From positions 1-34,580 of the forward strand of contig CAOJEC010000012.1 in the NCBI GenBank assembly GCA_948433885.1: DNA of 34,580 nucleotides, given 5' to 3'. Within the stretch, counting starts at the first letter, position 1; every line of letters begins with the position of its first letter. The notes under the pieces are model-generated. The model made no database searches and had not been told where the DNA came from. It saw nothing but the letters and a program-made list of their open reading frames with translations. Both the position numbers and the translations under genes were made by a program. The stretch is from an uncultured bacterium. GTDB lineage: Bacteria; Bacillota_I; Bacilli_A; RF39; UBA660. Positions 16,487-25,222 of this stretch are shown here, piece by piece.

Positions 16487-17023
16487 ATGATGAAGAAAAA
16501 CAAAAACATTAAAATTAATAATCAAGAATTGATAAAACAAACGGATGAAGAAACCGATCAGATAAAAACTTTTATTATCATATTGCTGGGTGTCGCGTTT
16601 GTTTCATTGCTGTTGTACTTTATGTCATCTAAAGTATTGGTCAAGGATGGAGTCGAAAAAGACAATCCGACTGCCGAAGAGGAAATTGCTTACAACAATG
16701 TCAATGCAGGAACTGTGTTCAATCGTCCTGTAGATGAATACTATGTGTTCGCATTCGATCCTAGTTCTTTAAAGGCCAGTTACTACTCCGCATTGTTAAA
16801 TAACTTCGATAATAAGAAGAAACAAATGTATTTTATGAACTTAGATTTGGAGATCAACAAGCCTTACGTCAAAGAGGTCAGCAATAGCAAAGCTACGAAA
16901 ACTAGCGAGTTGGCTCTTAAGAGTCCAACTTTGATGTTCATCAAGGATGGTAAGATCGTCAAATATTTGGAAAACATCGAAGAAATCGAAAAGGAAATGG
17001 AAAAAAAGGAAGATAAAAAGTGA
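16487..17023 (+). CDS. Membrane-anchored thioredoxin-fold protein lacking CxxC
   Basis: A 178-residue protein. The start is ATG 16487 or the adjacent ATG 16490, after AAGGTGG. It has a basic, polar N-terminus, one hydrophobic helix (about 27-46), then an exterior domain. The domain ends with ALKSPTLMFIKDGKIVKYLEN, matching the cis-proline and beta-hairpin end of thioredoxins, and a strand VDEYYVFAFDP sits where the redox CxxC should follow. No Cys occurs anywhere in the protein, so it cannot be a disulfide oxidoreductase. A structural or scaffolding role is more likely. Fold assignment is by pattern only. Confidence 0.7.
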   Translation: MMKKNKNIKINNQELIKQTDEETDQIKTFIIILLGVAFVSLLLYFMSSKVLVKDGVEKDNPTAEEEIAYNNVNAGTVFNRPVDEYYVFAFDPSSLKASYYSALLNNFDNKKKQMYFMNLDLEINKPYVKEVSNSKATKTSELALKSPTLMFIKDGKIVKYLENIEEIEKEMEKKEDKK

Positions 17024-17048
17024 TGATTAAACGTCATCTTTTTTTTGT
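17015..17048 (+). terminator. Terminator overlapping the thioredoxin-like stop codon
   Basis: GATGA/TCATC core with flanking A/T pairs, loop TTAAACG, then eight T. The TGA stop lies in the 5' arm. Confidence 0.7.
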
Positions 17049-17113
17049 AAAATTGTACGATTTTTGTGATTTTTTAAAATGTTTATGGTATATTTATTAT
17101 AGGGTGTGAAAGT

Positions 17114-18304
17114 ATGAAGAGAAATAAAAAAGTATTCAGTCTTTTAGATGTTTCGATCATAGTTGTGGTCACTTCTTTGATCATGTGTTTTTTAGGTTCG
17201 ACAATCATATATAAACATTTAGGTGGGGTAAATTTTGCTATGCTAGGTGAAGATTCGAATCTCAAAGAATTTATTGCTGCTTACAACAACCTTCTAGATA
17301 ATTATTATGACACACTAGATACTAAAACTTTGATAGATGGTGCGATAGGGGGAATGTACGGAGTAGTTGGAGACCCTTATACGACATATTTAGACCCATC
17401 TTCTTCTGATTCACTTGACAATTCATTGAATGGAAAATACGAAGGAGTAGGAATCGCGATTCGTCAAAATGAAGAAGGCTATATTGTAATCAAAGAGGTC
17501 TATGATGATTCTCCTGCAATGAAAGCTGGGCTATTAGAGGGCGATATCATATTCAAAGTGGACGACGAAGAAATGATAGGAAAAGACGCGACGATCGTAA
17601 CAGATATATTAAAAAAGAACAAATCTGCCAAATTTACTATACTGAGAAACGATACTACTTTCGAAGTGTCATTGAAGACAACTACTCTTTTGAGTCCCGT
17701 CGTCAAATCGCACGTTTTTGAACAAAATGGAAAAAAAGTTGGATATTTGAGATTGAGTATTTTCAGTGATACAGCAGATATTCAGTTCAGCAATGCGTTG
17801 AGTAAACTGGAAAGTCAAGGAATAGAATCACTTATCGTCGATTTGAGAGATAATTCCGGCGGTTATTTACAAGTGGCTAAAAACATAGCAGAGTCTTTCA
17901 TAGAAAAAGGTAAGATAATCTATTCCTTAGAAGGAAAAAATACGCATGAAGTAGCTAAAGATGCGACTAGTGAGAAAAGAAATTATCCTGTCAGTGTGCT
18001 CATAAATCACAATAGTGCAAGTGCTTCTGAAATATTGGCTGCGGCTTTGAAATATTCTTATGGGGCCAAATTGACAGGTCTCAAGAGTTATGGAAAAGGA
18101 AAAGTTCAAGAAAGAGCTAAGATAACAGGAGGTACGACCGTGAAATATACGACGGCCAAATGGCTCACTCCTAACGGCGATTGTATAGATGGAATAGGAT
18201 TGAGTCCCGATTTGGAAATAGAATTCGTCGCGGAAGGATTCGATCAAGAAAATCTATATACCGATGTTCAAATAATGGAAACTGTCAAGAACCTTGTCGA
18301 GTAA
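17114..18304 (+). CDS. S41 family C-terminal processing protease with PDZ domain (CtpA/CtpB-like)
   Basis: A 396-residue extracytoplasmic serine protease. It has a signal-anchor helix (about 13-36), an N-terminal helical segment containing YGVVGDPYTTYLDP, a PDZ domain (about 95-185, with the GVGIAI and AGLLEGDIIFKVD strands) and the S41 core. Catalytic residues align with B. subtilis CtpB: S303 in NSASASE, K328 and Q332 in SYGKGKVQ. The C-terminus carries the usual LTPNGDCIDGIGLSPD. GGGTGTGAAAG precedes the ATG. It is directly upstream of spo0A, the place held by the PDZ protease gene spoIVB in Bacillus and Clostridium. CtpB cleaves the sporulation regulator SpoIVFA, so a sporulation role is plausible but inferred. 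Confidence 0.93.
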   Translation: MKRNKKVFSLLDVSIIVVVTSLIMCFLGSTIIYKHLGGVNFAMLGEDSNLKEFIAAYNNLLDNYYDTLDTKTLIDGAIGGMYGVVGDPYTTYLDPSSSDSLDNSLNGKYEGVGIAIRQNEEGYIVIKEVYDDSPAMKAGLLEGDIIFKVDDEEMIGKDATIVTDILKKNKSAKFTILRNDTTFEVSLKTTTLLSPVVKSHVFEQNGKKVGYLRLSIFSDTADIQFSNALSKLESQGIESLIVDLRDNSGGYLQVAKNIAESFIEKGKIIYSLEGKNTHEVAKDATSEKRNYPVSVLINHNSASASEILAAALKYSYGAKLTGLKSYGKGKVQERAKITGGTTVKYTTAKWLTPNGDCIDGIGLSPDLEIEFVAEGFDQENLYTDVQIMETVKNLVE

Positions 18305-18323
18305 CAAAATTCGACAAGGTTTT
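18290..18323 (+). terminator. Terminator overlapping the S41 protease stop codon
   Basis: An 11-base stem AACCTTGTCGA/TCGACAAGGTT, with the TAA stop in the 10-base loop, then TTTT. The right arm contains TTCGACA (18310-18316), the reverse complement of the Spo0A box TGTCGAA. Confidence 0.8.
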
Positions 18324-18346
18324 ACGTTTCTTTACAAGGTTCGTCA
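18310..18346. promoter_or_regulatory. Two candidate Spo0A boxes upstream of spo0A
   Basis: On the minus strand, TGTCGAA (18310-18316) and TGACGAA (18340-18346) match the 0A-box consensus TGNCGAA and are 30 bases apart, three helical turns. A TATAAT follows at 18380-18385. The same heptamer also occurs inside coding DNA (566, 3546, 17197), so chance is a real possibility. Confidence 0.35.
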
Positions 18347-18418
18347 AAACATTTTCTAGTATTTTGTCATATTACATTATATAATAAATGTGCGTGGTAA
18401 AAGTAGAAGGAGATGCTT

Positions 18419-19177
18419 ATGAATAATAAAATACGCACGTTGTTTATAGATGAAGATGTGAATCTCATCGAAGAAGCCAAGAAGTATTTTAGCAGTTCAG
18501 CAGTAATCGAAGTAAGTCATGTTGCAAACAATGGTCAAGCGGGCCTCGAGTTTGTAAAAGAACATAAAGACGAAATAGATGTCGTAGTCATGGATACGTT
18601 GTTACCACAAAGAGACGGTTTAACTTTGTTAAATGATTTCAAACGTCTAGGGGCAAAATTTAAAATCGTATTAACCGCGAGTGTCAAAAATGCACTCATA
18701 TTCAACAATGTCGACAATTTAAAAGTCGATTATGTCTTGTTAAAACCCTACGGAATGAAAGATTTGGAAAGTACGATAAGTAACTTGATCATGAAGTTAG
18801 CAGATATGCCTATAAGCGGCAATTTGGAACTTCGTATCAGTAAAATGTTACATTCTTTAGGAATTCCATCTCATATCAAAGGGTATCAGTATATAAGAGA
18901 AAGTATCATGCTTATTTACAAAAATCCATACATAATCGGTGGGATAACGAAAGAGTTGTATCCAGAAGTTGCCGAACGTTATAAGACGACTTCGTCTCGT
19001 GTAGAAAGAGCAATCAGACATGCGATCGAAGTGAGCTGGAATAGAGGCGATTACGAATACATGGAAGAACTTTTCGGGCACAGTGTCGATTATGATCGTG
19101 CGAAACCGACTAATTCGGAGTTTATTGCTACGGTAGCAGATAAACTTAGATTGGATTTGAATACATTCACGAGATGA
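18419..19177 (+). CDS. spo0A: Sporulation transcription factor Spo0A
   Basis: A 252-residue response regulator. ATG 18419 has AGAAGGAG at a proper distance; the ATG at 18413 is too close. The receiver domain (1-~120) has acidic residues D11 and E12/D13, phosphoacceptor D59 (VVVMDTLLPQRDG), T86 and K109. The C-terminal DNA-binding domain (about 138-252) is close to Spo0A: LGIPSHIKGYQYIRE, then RVERAIRHAIEVSWNRG and KPTNSEFIA. Phosphorylated Spo0A commits cells to sporulation by binding TGTCGAA boxes. Its presence suggests a sporulating or recently sporulating lineage. It is convergent with the minus-strand operon that follows. Confidence 0.96.
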   Translation: MNNKIRTLFIDEDVNLIEEAKKYFSSSAVIEVSHVANNGQAGLEFVKEHKDEIDVVVMDTLLPQRDGLTLLNDFKRLGAKFKIVLTASVKNALIFNNVDNLKVDYVLLKPYGMKDLESTISNLIMKLADMPISGNLELRISKMLHSLGIPSHIKGYQYIRESIMLIYKNPYIIGGITKELYPEVAERYKTTSSRVERAIRHAIEVSWNRGDYEYMEELFGHSVDYDRAKPTNSEFIATVADKLRLDLNTFTR

Positions 19178-19194
19178 TGAAATCTCGTTTTTAT
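19169..19194 (+). terminator. Terminator overlapping the spo0A stop codon
   Basis: Stem ACGAGAT/ATCTCGT, loop GATGAA, then five T. The TGA stop is at the end of the 5' arm. Confidence 0.8.
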
Positions 19195-19505
19195 TTTGTA
19201 TTAAATTTTCCGCGATTGAGTTTATCGTACAATTCTTGTAGATCGTCGACAGTAACGAGTGGTCTATTGGCGGTCGAATGGTTGTCAGCATCGGACCGTA
19301 TGCGACTTCCGGTATTTTTTTGATATCGATTGTCGATCAATTGTTGCTGAGCTGCCGTCGTCAGTGTTATTTGGCCGACTAAAATGAGCCAGTTTCCAAT
19401 GGCGTTTAATTCGGAAGCATTGTAGTCATCTTCGATGATCAGACCTACAATCATTCCGGCAATAGTGAAAAGTTCAGGGTTAATATTCGGTGGAAATTGA
19501 TTCAT
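19191..19505 (-). CDS. Conserved small protein of unknown function
   Basis: A 104-residue protein that I cannot name. ATG 19505 is the best start; extending upstream would cross the terminator of the preceding gene. Residues 1-12 are Pro/Asn-rich (FPPNINPEL). Residues 12-62 are mildly hydrophobic, with IAGMIVGLIIEDDY and NAIGNWLILVGQI, suggesting a helical pair at or in the membrane. An AAQQQL motif follows, then a polar tail. There is no clear ribosome site, only an A/T-rich leader. It lies 50 bases behind the Cys-rich protein gene, separated by a hairpin, so it may be expressed by read-through or its own promoter. Confidence 0.65.
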   Translation of the reverse strand: MNQFPPNINPELFTIAGMIVGLIIEDDYNASELNAIGNWLILVGQITLTTAAQQQLIDNRYQKNTGSRIRSDADNHSTANRPLVTVDDLQELYDKLNRGKFNTK

Positions 19506-19524
19506 ATAATAAATTTTATGCAAA

Positions 19525-19557
19525 TAAAAAAGTTTAAGTATTTGTCTTAAACTTTTA
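19525..19557 (-). terminator. Terminator overlapping the Cys-rich protein stop codon
   Basis: Stem AAAAGTTTAAG/CTTAAACTTTT, loop TATTTGT or its complement; on the minus strand it ends in a T-run. The TAA stop sits at its 5' edge. Confidence 0.8.
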
Positions 19558-20817
19558 TTTAGTACGTCCAGTTCTTGTCCATCCGACCAAACTTGTAGCA
19601 GAACTCCATGTTGTTTCACATGTTTCGCGACCAGGAATGGCAGGTACGACGTTGACTATTTCTTGTACATTCTTAGTACATTTATTTGTAGAAGCATTGT
19701 AAGTATAAGATTTATCTTCACATGATTTAGAACCAGGTGTTCCTGCAGTAGTATAATAGCAGTAACCATCACTTTGTGGTTTGACATTACCATCACATTT
19801 ATAAGATATAGCATATTCTTTGTATTGATATCTCATATCGTTAGTGATCGTCACAAATACATATTTTTTGGTTGCAGTGTTTTTAGCATCTGTAGGTCTC
19901 GAGAAGTATACGTTACGTACGAATGTTTCAGTCTTTTTAGCTGCTACTTTTTTAGTACTTCCTGAAGTTCCTCCTAAAGTTATAACTTTTCCTTCGAGAG
20001 TCTTCCAACCGTATATATCACAACTTCCATATGCATTCATTTGTCCAGTAGTACAATAAGCTGCTGTTTTAGTACATTTCTTGTATTCATACAGTGTAAC
20101 CGAAGGTTTATTTGTGTTTGTAGATCCACCATTATTATTGTTACTATTGTTATTACTATTATTGTTATTGTTGTTCGAATTGTTTCCACCATTTATATTT
20201 GGTTTGACAGGTCCATTATTTGTATTGGAATTGCTTCCTCCATTTATGTTTGGAGTAACAGGACCATTGTTAGAAGAATCATTTTTATCGTCTGAATCAG
20301 TAGGAGGAGTTACATTTTCCCCACACACACCGCCTGTTTGAGCTTCATCACCTTTACAAATTCCCCCATTACAATTTTCAAAACATCCGACATATATAAC
20401 TCGACTTGCTTTGTTTTTTCCACATGAGAGTGACATTTTTACTGCATAGTTGTTTTCTAGACGTGTAATTTCAGAATAACTTTCGTTAGTATCACAAGTG
20501 ACATTATCATCTGTAGTGATACTATCTACTATTTTGTTATTTACTAAAATCTTTAATCTTATAGTTTTTGAGGCATTCAATGTTGTAGGAATATTATCTT
20601 TTGTTAAATATTCGAGTGTAGCCTGTTCCAATTTGTCTAGTTGTTTTTCTAAACTGTATTCGTTCGGATTACTAGGTAATTTATCGTCTTGTTTGCCTTT
20701 TGTACATTTGCTTACAAGTGTGATAATTCCGAAGATGACTAAGACTACTGCCAAAATCATTACGATTTTTTTAATAATTGGAGCCCAATCTATTTTATTT
20801 TCATTTTCTTCGTACAT
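19555..20817 (-). CDS. Cys-rich surface protein with Asn-rich linker, unknown function
   Basis: A 420-residue protein of unknown function. The start ATG has AAGGAGGGTG upstream. A short acidic N-terminus is followed by one membrane helix (about 16-38) and an exterior region. Residues ~45-170 form a first domain. Two copies of a NNGPV(T/K)PNINGG unit then lead to a run of Asn with Ser/Gly (about 190-235), a flexible linker. The C-terminal ~185 residues hold about ten Cys in spaced pairs (YKKC, AYC, SCDIYG, YKC, YCYY, SCED, KCTKN), suggesting disulfides or metal binding outside the cell. It lies 14 bases after the gene for the large coiled-coil membrane protein and is surely co-transcribed. Confidence 0.8.
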   Translation of the reverse strand: MYEENENKIDWAPIIKKIVMILAVVLVIFGIITLVSKCTKGKQDDKLPSNPNEYSLEKQLDKLEQATLEYLTKDNIPTTLNASKTIRLKILVNNKIVDSITTDDNVTCDTNESYSEITRLENNYAVKMSLSCGKNKASRVIYVGCFENCNGGICKGDEAQTGGVCGENVTPPTDSDDKNDSSNNGPVTPNINGGSNSNTNNGPVKPNINGGNNSNNNNNNSNNNSNNNNGGSTNTNKPSVTLYEYKKCTKTAAYCTTGQMNAYGSCDIYGWKTLEGKVITLGGTSGSTKKVAAKKTETFVRNVYFSRPTDAKNTATKKYVFVTITNDMRYQYKEYAISYKCDGNVKPQSDGYCYYTTAGTPGSKSCEDKSYTYNASTNKCTKNVQEIVNVVPAIPGRETCETTWSSATSLVGWTRTGRTK

Positions 20818-20831
20818 GATTTACACCCTCC

Positions 20832-22487
20832 TTATTTTATTGGTTTTATTGCATATGAGCCTTGGCCAATAGATTTTATAGCAGGTTCGACAACTTCATC
20901 GTTAAGTTTTGGTCCACTATTCAATTCTGATTGTTCAAAACTTTGTCCATCGACGATGACTGTAAAATCTTCACCCAAAGTAGAAGCATACAAGTTTACC
21001 CAAGAAGCTGTTCTTGCCCAAAGAACTCTAATAGCAGGGTCTGTACTATCATCATTAGTCAAACCATCTTTAGTAGATCCGCCTAATACTGCTATTTGTG
21101 CTACAAAAGCATTTTCAGCGTATGTAGATAGTTCTTCATCTCCATTTATGCATCCATTTAAGTAGTCTTCCATACGTTCGAGAGCTGTAAGTCCAGCTTT
21201 ATCTCCAAGGATGAGTGATGCTACATCTATGTCATCAATCGAGTCAACTTCTCCTGTAAAATGAGGTTGAATTATAGCACTCAATACTGAGTTAACTCTT
21301 TCTTGAGCTTCACGGAAAGTTATCGCTGAATCCATGTGGTTGAGCGCTTTGATAATCTCGACTACTTCTTCTTTTTTGATATCTACGCCATGTTCAGTCC
21401 AGTTACTATAAACTAATTCTGCATTTTCTGATAATTCATCTTTCAATCCATTAATATCATCGGCGATCGATGGATCATCTATTGGAGCTTTTCCATTTAA
21501 AACGAATTTATCTAATAATACACCTGCTCCGGTTGCTAAAGTGAGAGCCAATACGCATCCACCAACGATCAACACCGTCTTTTTTCTTTTTTTATTCTTT
21601 TTCTTATTTTTCTTTTTCCCTTTATTATCTTTTTTCTTTTTCTTTTCATTATCTTTTTGCTCTTGTTGTTCTTGTCCTTGTTGTTGTGTTTGTCCTTGAG
21701 TTTGTTGTTCTTGTCCTTGTTGTTGTGTTTGCTCTTGTGTTTGAACTTGAGTCATAAATGATCTATTTTCTTGTCCTAATTCTAACATGGTATTAAACTT
21801 CCTTCCTATATCTGCAAATTTAGCGATTTTTTCTTCTAATTCTTCGAAGTCTATTTCATTACTTTTTATCATTTCGATGATTTGATCTGACATTGAAGTT
21901 ACATGATCCAAACGACGTTGTGCTTCGTTTGTTGGTTTTTTGCTAGTAGCTTCGCCTTTTCTATATCTTTCTGAAGCATTCTTTTGAGTTTTTAATGAAA
22001 GTGATAAACTCATCTCAGTGATACAATTTGCAATGACACCCAAGTTTTCATCGACAGATTTAGCCATCGAAATTTCGTTCAACTTAGCCGTCTTATTTTT
22101 GTCGATGCCCATACCTTCAATAGTCATTTCGAGAACATTCTTAATATTGTTTATGTGATCTTTTCCGATTGTCTCGTATGCGACTTCATGAACTCTAGAA
22201 ATGAGATCATAGAATTCTTCATCTTTTATATCATCAGAACTTGCATTTTCTAAATCTTTTGCAAGACTAGAAAGATCTTTCTTATCTATATATTTTTTAA
22301 GTTTAGACTTCTTTATGAGTGAACCTAAAATAGCGAGCATTATACCGCAACTCATTTCGACGTCTAGTTGTTCAGAGTTTGGATTTAAAATTATGTTCTT
22401 TTGTTCTAGATAAGATTCCTTATCTAAACCTACAAAATCAAATAATATTTCGATTTGATCCAATAGAGCTTTGTCTACCTTTTTCAT
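20832..22487 (-). CDS. Large single-pass membrane protein with Gln-rich repeat and Lys-rich stretch
   Basis: A 551-residue protein of unknown function. The N-terminal ~240 residues are helical, Lys/Glu-rich and predicted cytoplasmic. Then comes a Gln-rich repeat (QTQQQGQEQQ twice, 13-residue period, about 250-280) and a Lys/Asn stretch (about 283-305) right before a membrane helix (VLIVGGCVLALTLATGAGVL, about 307-327). By the positive-inside rule the C-terminal ~220 residues are outside. No catalytic motif is recognised. GGGGGAA precedes the ATG. It is first in an operon with the Cys-rich surface protein, so the two may form a cytoplasm-to-surface assembly; that is inference from order and topology only. 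Confidence 0.8.
   Translation of the reverse strand: MKKVDKALLDQIEILFDFVGLDKESYLEQKNIILNPNSEQLDVEMSCGIMLAILGSLIKKSKLKKYIDKKDLSSLAKDLENASSDDIKDEEFYDLISRVHEVAYETIGKDHINNIKNVLEMTIEGMGIDKNKTAKLNEISMAKSVDENLGVIANCITEMSLSLSLKTQKNASERYRKGEATSKKPTNEAQRRLDHVTSMSDQIIEMIKSNEIDFEELEEKIAKFADIGRKFNTMLELGQENRSFMTQVQTQEQTQQQGQEQQTQGQTQQQGQEQQEQKDNEKKKKKDNKGKKKNKKKNKKRKKTVLIVGGCVLALTLATGAGVLLDKFVLNGKAPIDDPSIADDINGLKDELSENAELVYSNWTEHGVDIKKEEVVEIIKALNHMDSAITFREAQERVNSVLSAIIQPHFTGEVDSIDDIDVASLILGDKAGLTALERMEDYLNGCINGDEELSTYAENAFVAQIAVLGGSTKDGLTNDDSTDPAIRVLWARTASWVNLYASTLGEDFTVIVDGQSFEQSELNSGPKLNDEVVEPAIKSIGQGSYAIKPIK
21663..21731 (-). repeat. In-frame 39-base tandem repeat coding Gln-rich segment
   Basis: A 30-base unit is identical at 21663-21692 and 21702-21731 (period 39 bases, 13 codons), encoding QTQQQGQEQQ. 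Such repeats can change copy number by slippage. Confidence 0.85.
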
Positions 22488-22521
22488 ATCAAAATTCCCC
22501 CTTTTTTAATAAGTGGCCTAT

Positions 22522-22549
22522 ATTATAGTCATTTTTATTAAAAAGTCAA
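22522..22549 (-). promoter_or_regulatory. Promoter of the minus-strand envelope operon
   Basis: On the minus strand, TTGACT (22549-22544), 16-base spacer, TATAAT (22527-22522). It is divergent from the polA promoter. Confidence 0.8.
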
Positions 22550-22616
22550 GTTTTTTCGGTTAAATTTAATAAAATTGTCCCAATTGGTCGGTTTTTCGCA
22601 CATTTTGTTAGAAAAA

Positions 22617-22625
22617 TGATATACT
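22617..22625 (+). promoter_or_regulatory. Extended -10 promoter of polA
   Basis: TGA-TATACT, 20 bases before the polA start, without a clear -35. Confidence 0.55.
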
Positions 22626-22645
22626 AATGTCGATGGTGGTAATAT

Positions 22646-25222
22646 ATGAAAAAAGTATTGTTAATAGATGGTAATAACTTGATGTTTAGAAGTTATTTTG
22701 CGACGGCATACTCCGGTTCGATTATGAGAAATTCGAAAGGACAAGCGACCAATGCCCTATATGGATTTGTTTCTATGATCAACAAGATAATCGCTGAAGA
22801 GAACCCTCAGTATATGGCTGTGGCATTCGATATCGGTAAGAATTTTAGACATGAGAAGTATTCCGAATATAAAGCGGGTAGAAATGCCACTCCTGACGAT
22901 TTGAAGAGTCAGATGCCCATCGCTCGCGAAATTTTAGATGCGATGGGAATAAAGTATTTGGAAATGGAAGGATACGAAGCCGATGACATCATAGGTACTC
23001 TCGCGAGGGAGGCCGATTTGGATCCCGAATATGACGGTTTGATAATCTCGAGTGATCACGACTTGATGCAGTTGATCAGTCCGGTTGTCAGTATGAAGAT
23101 GCTCAAGAGTAAAGACAGCACTTATTACACAGTCGAATCTTTTAGGGAAGAGTACGGTTTCGATCCGATCAAAATTATCGATTTGAAGGCTTTGATGGGA
23201 GACTCTAGTGACAACATTCCCGGGGTCAAAGGTATAGGAGAAAAAACCGCTAGAAATTTGATACAAACTTACGGGTCGTTAGATGGAGTATACGAACATA
23301 TCGATGAAATCAAAGGTAAGATGAAAGAAAAGTTAGAAGCGGACAAGGAAAGCGCATATTTCAGTTACGAATTGGCTACTATATATAAGGAAGTGCCCTT
23401 AGAGGTCGATTTGAGTAAATTGACTTACGAAGGTGCCGATCAACAAAGATTGAGAGAATTATTTCAACAGCTAGAATTTCATTTTTTCTTAAAAAACATG
23501 GATTTTTCTAAGGCGAAAGAAGTCGATTTCGATTTCAAAGTTGTGGAAAAAGTAGAAGATATCGACAGCTCATTCGAGTTTTCTTATTTTATAGAGTGCG
23601 ATAGGGACAATTATCATTATGCAAATATACTCGGCATGAGTTTATACGATGGAGAAACTGCTTATTTTGTGCCAGCTGCTTTGGTGGCGGATGTACTTGC
23701 AAAATTTAGCGTTAGATTACGCTATACATACGGGCTAAAAAAGAACATCATTTTGGCTCATAGACAAGGAATCGACATTCAAAACACCGATTTCGATATG
23801 ATGATCGCATACTATCTTTTGGACAACACGACGAAGGACGATTTGTCTTTGAAGATGAGCGACTATGGAGTAGCTGCTTATTACTACGAAGATTTAGTCA
23901 AAAAGAAGGTAAGTGAAGAAGCTTTCGAAAAGGGAATCTCATTGAAGGCAAAGTTCATTTGGGATAAAAAAGATGAGCTTTTGACTCGTTTAAAAGATGA
24001 TGACATGCATTCTTTATACGACAATATAGAAATGCCTCTAGTTAAGGTTTTAGCCGATATGGAATTGACGGGAGTAAGGGTCGATAGAGACATGCTCATC
24101 GAGATGCAAGAAACTCTTGCCGAGAAGATTGCCATTTTGGAAGAGAAGATATTCTTCGAGACAGGTGAGAAATTCAACATTTCGAGTCCTAAACAGTTGG
24201 GGGAAGTTCTATTCGATAAAATGGGAATTCCTTATCCTGGAAAGAAGAAGGCTACTTACAGTACCGAATCGGCAATCTTAGAAAAATTGGTCGACGATTA
24301 TCCGGTGGTCTCGACAATCTTGGAATATAGAACCTTGACCAAGTTATTCAATACGTATGTGGAACCTTTGGAGAGTTATATCGAAGAAGACGGAAAAATA
24401 CACACTATTTATAAACAAACTTTGACGAGAACGGGTAGACTGTCGAGTGTCGAACCGAACTTGCAGAATATTCCTGCGCGCGAAGAAGAAGGAAAATTGA
24501 TCAAAAAAGCCTTCATAAGCGAAGAAGGAGCATCATTTATGAGTGCCGATTATTCACAAATTGAGTTGCGAATTTTGGCTTCTATCTCGGGAGACGAAAC
24601 GATGATTCAATCTTTCAACAACGATGAAGATATTCATAGACGCGTCGCCGCGGATATACATGGAATACCTTTGGAAGAAGTTACGAAATATCAAAGAAGT
24701 ACGGCGAAAGCGGTCATATTCGGAATAGTATACGGTATAAGTGGATTCGGTTTAGGGGAGAATTTACATATATCTTCTAAAGACGCTAAAGCCTTCATAG
24801 AAAAGTACTACGAAATGTATCCGAAAGTCAAGGAGTACATGGACAACATAAAGGCGGAAGCATACGATAAAGGGTACGTTAGAACGGTCTACAATCGAAT
24901 ACGTTATATCGATGAACTCAAAAGTGCCGTGTACATGGTGAGATCGGGTGGCGAGAGAATAGCACTCAATACTCCGATTCAAGGGACAGGTGCAGACATC
25001 ATGAAGATCGCGATGGTAAACTTGTGGAACGAACTTTCGAAGAAAAATTTGAAAAGCAAACTCATCTTACAAGTTCACGATGAGGTGATCTTAAACGTGT
25101 ACGATGACGAACTCGAAGAAGTAAGAGAGATCGTACGTCGCAATATGGAGGAAGTCGCTGAGTTGAAAGTTCCATTGAAAGTAGAAATAGAAGTCGGCAA
25201 AAATTGGTATGAAGCGAAGTAA
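22646..25222 (+). CDS. polA: DNA polymerase I
   Basis: An 858-residue family A polymerase for Okazaki-fragment processing and repair. Residues ~1-290 are the 5' nuclease (LLIDGNNLMFRSYFA, YEADDIIGTLA, SSDHDLMQL, LMGDSSDNIPGVKGIGEKTA). Residues ~295-460 hold the remnant 3'-5' exonuclease; the DxE motif is replaced by FIECDRDNY, so proofreading is probably lost, as in Bacillus PolA. The polymerase (about 470-858) shows motif A SADYSQIELRILA, motif B RSTAKAVIFGIVYG and motif C QVHDEV. GGTGG precedes the ATG. mutM follows 38 bases after the stop, so the two repair genes are likely one operon. Confidence 0.97.
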   Translation: MKKVLLIDGNNLMFRSYFATAYSGSIMRNSKGQATNALYGFVSMINKIIAEENPQYMAVAFDIGKNFRHEKYSEYKAGRNATPDDLKSQMPIAREILDAMGIKYLEMEGYEADDIIGTLAREADLDPEYDGLIISSDHDLMQLISPVVSMKMLKSKDSTYYTVESFREEYGFDPIKIIDLKALMGDSSDNIPGVKGIGEKTARNLIQTYGSLDGVYEHIDEIKGKMKEKLEADKESAYFSYELATIYKEVPLEVDLSKLTYEGADQQRLRELFQQLEFHFFLKNMDFSKAKEVDFDFKVVEKVEDIDSSFEFSYFIECDRDNYHYANILGMSLYDGETAYFVPAALVADVLAKFSVRLRYTYGLKKNIILAHRQGIDIQNTDFDMMIAYYLLDNTTKDDLSLKMSDYGVAAYYYEDLVKKKVSEEAFEKGISLKAKFIWDKKDELLTRLKDDDMHSLYDNIEMPLVKVLADMELTGVRVDRDMLIEMQETLAEKIAILEEKIFFETGEKFNISSPKQLGEVLFDKMGIPYPGKKKATYSTESAILEKLVDDYPVVSTILEYRTLTKLFNTYVEPLESYIEEDGKIHTIYKQTLTRTGRLSSVEPNLQNIPAREEEGKLIKKAFISEEGASFMSADYSQIELRILASISGDETMIQSFNNDEDIHRRVAADIHGIPLEEVTKYQRSTAKAVIFGIVYGISGFGLGENLHISSKDAKAFIEKYYEMYPKVKEYMDNIKAEAYDKGYVRTVYNRIRYIDELKSAVYMVRSGGERIALNTPIQGTGADIMKIAMVNLWNELSKKNLKSKLILQVHDEVILNVYDDELEEVREIVRRNMEEVAELKVPLKVEIEVGKNWYEAK

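Noticed and set aside
20081-20341. Plus-strand frame with a long Leu run
   Set aside because: It is the complement of the Asn-rich linker of the Cys-rich surface protein, not a membrane protein.
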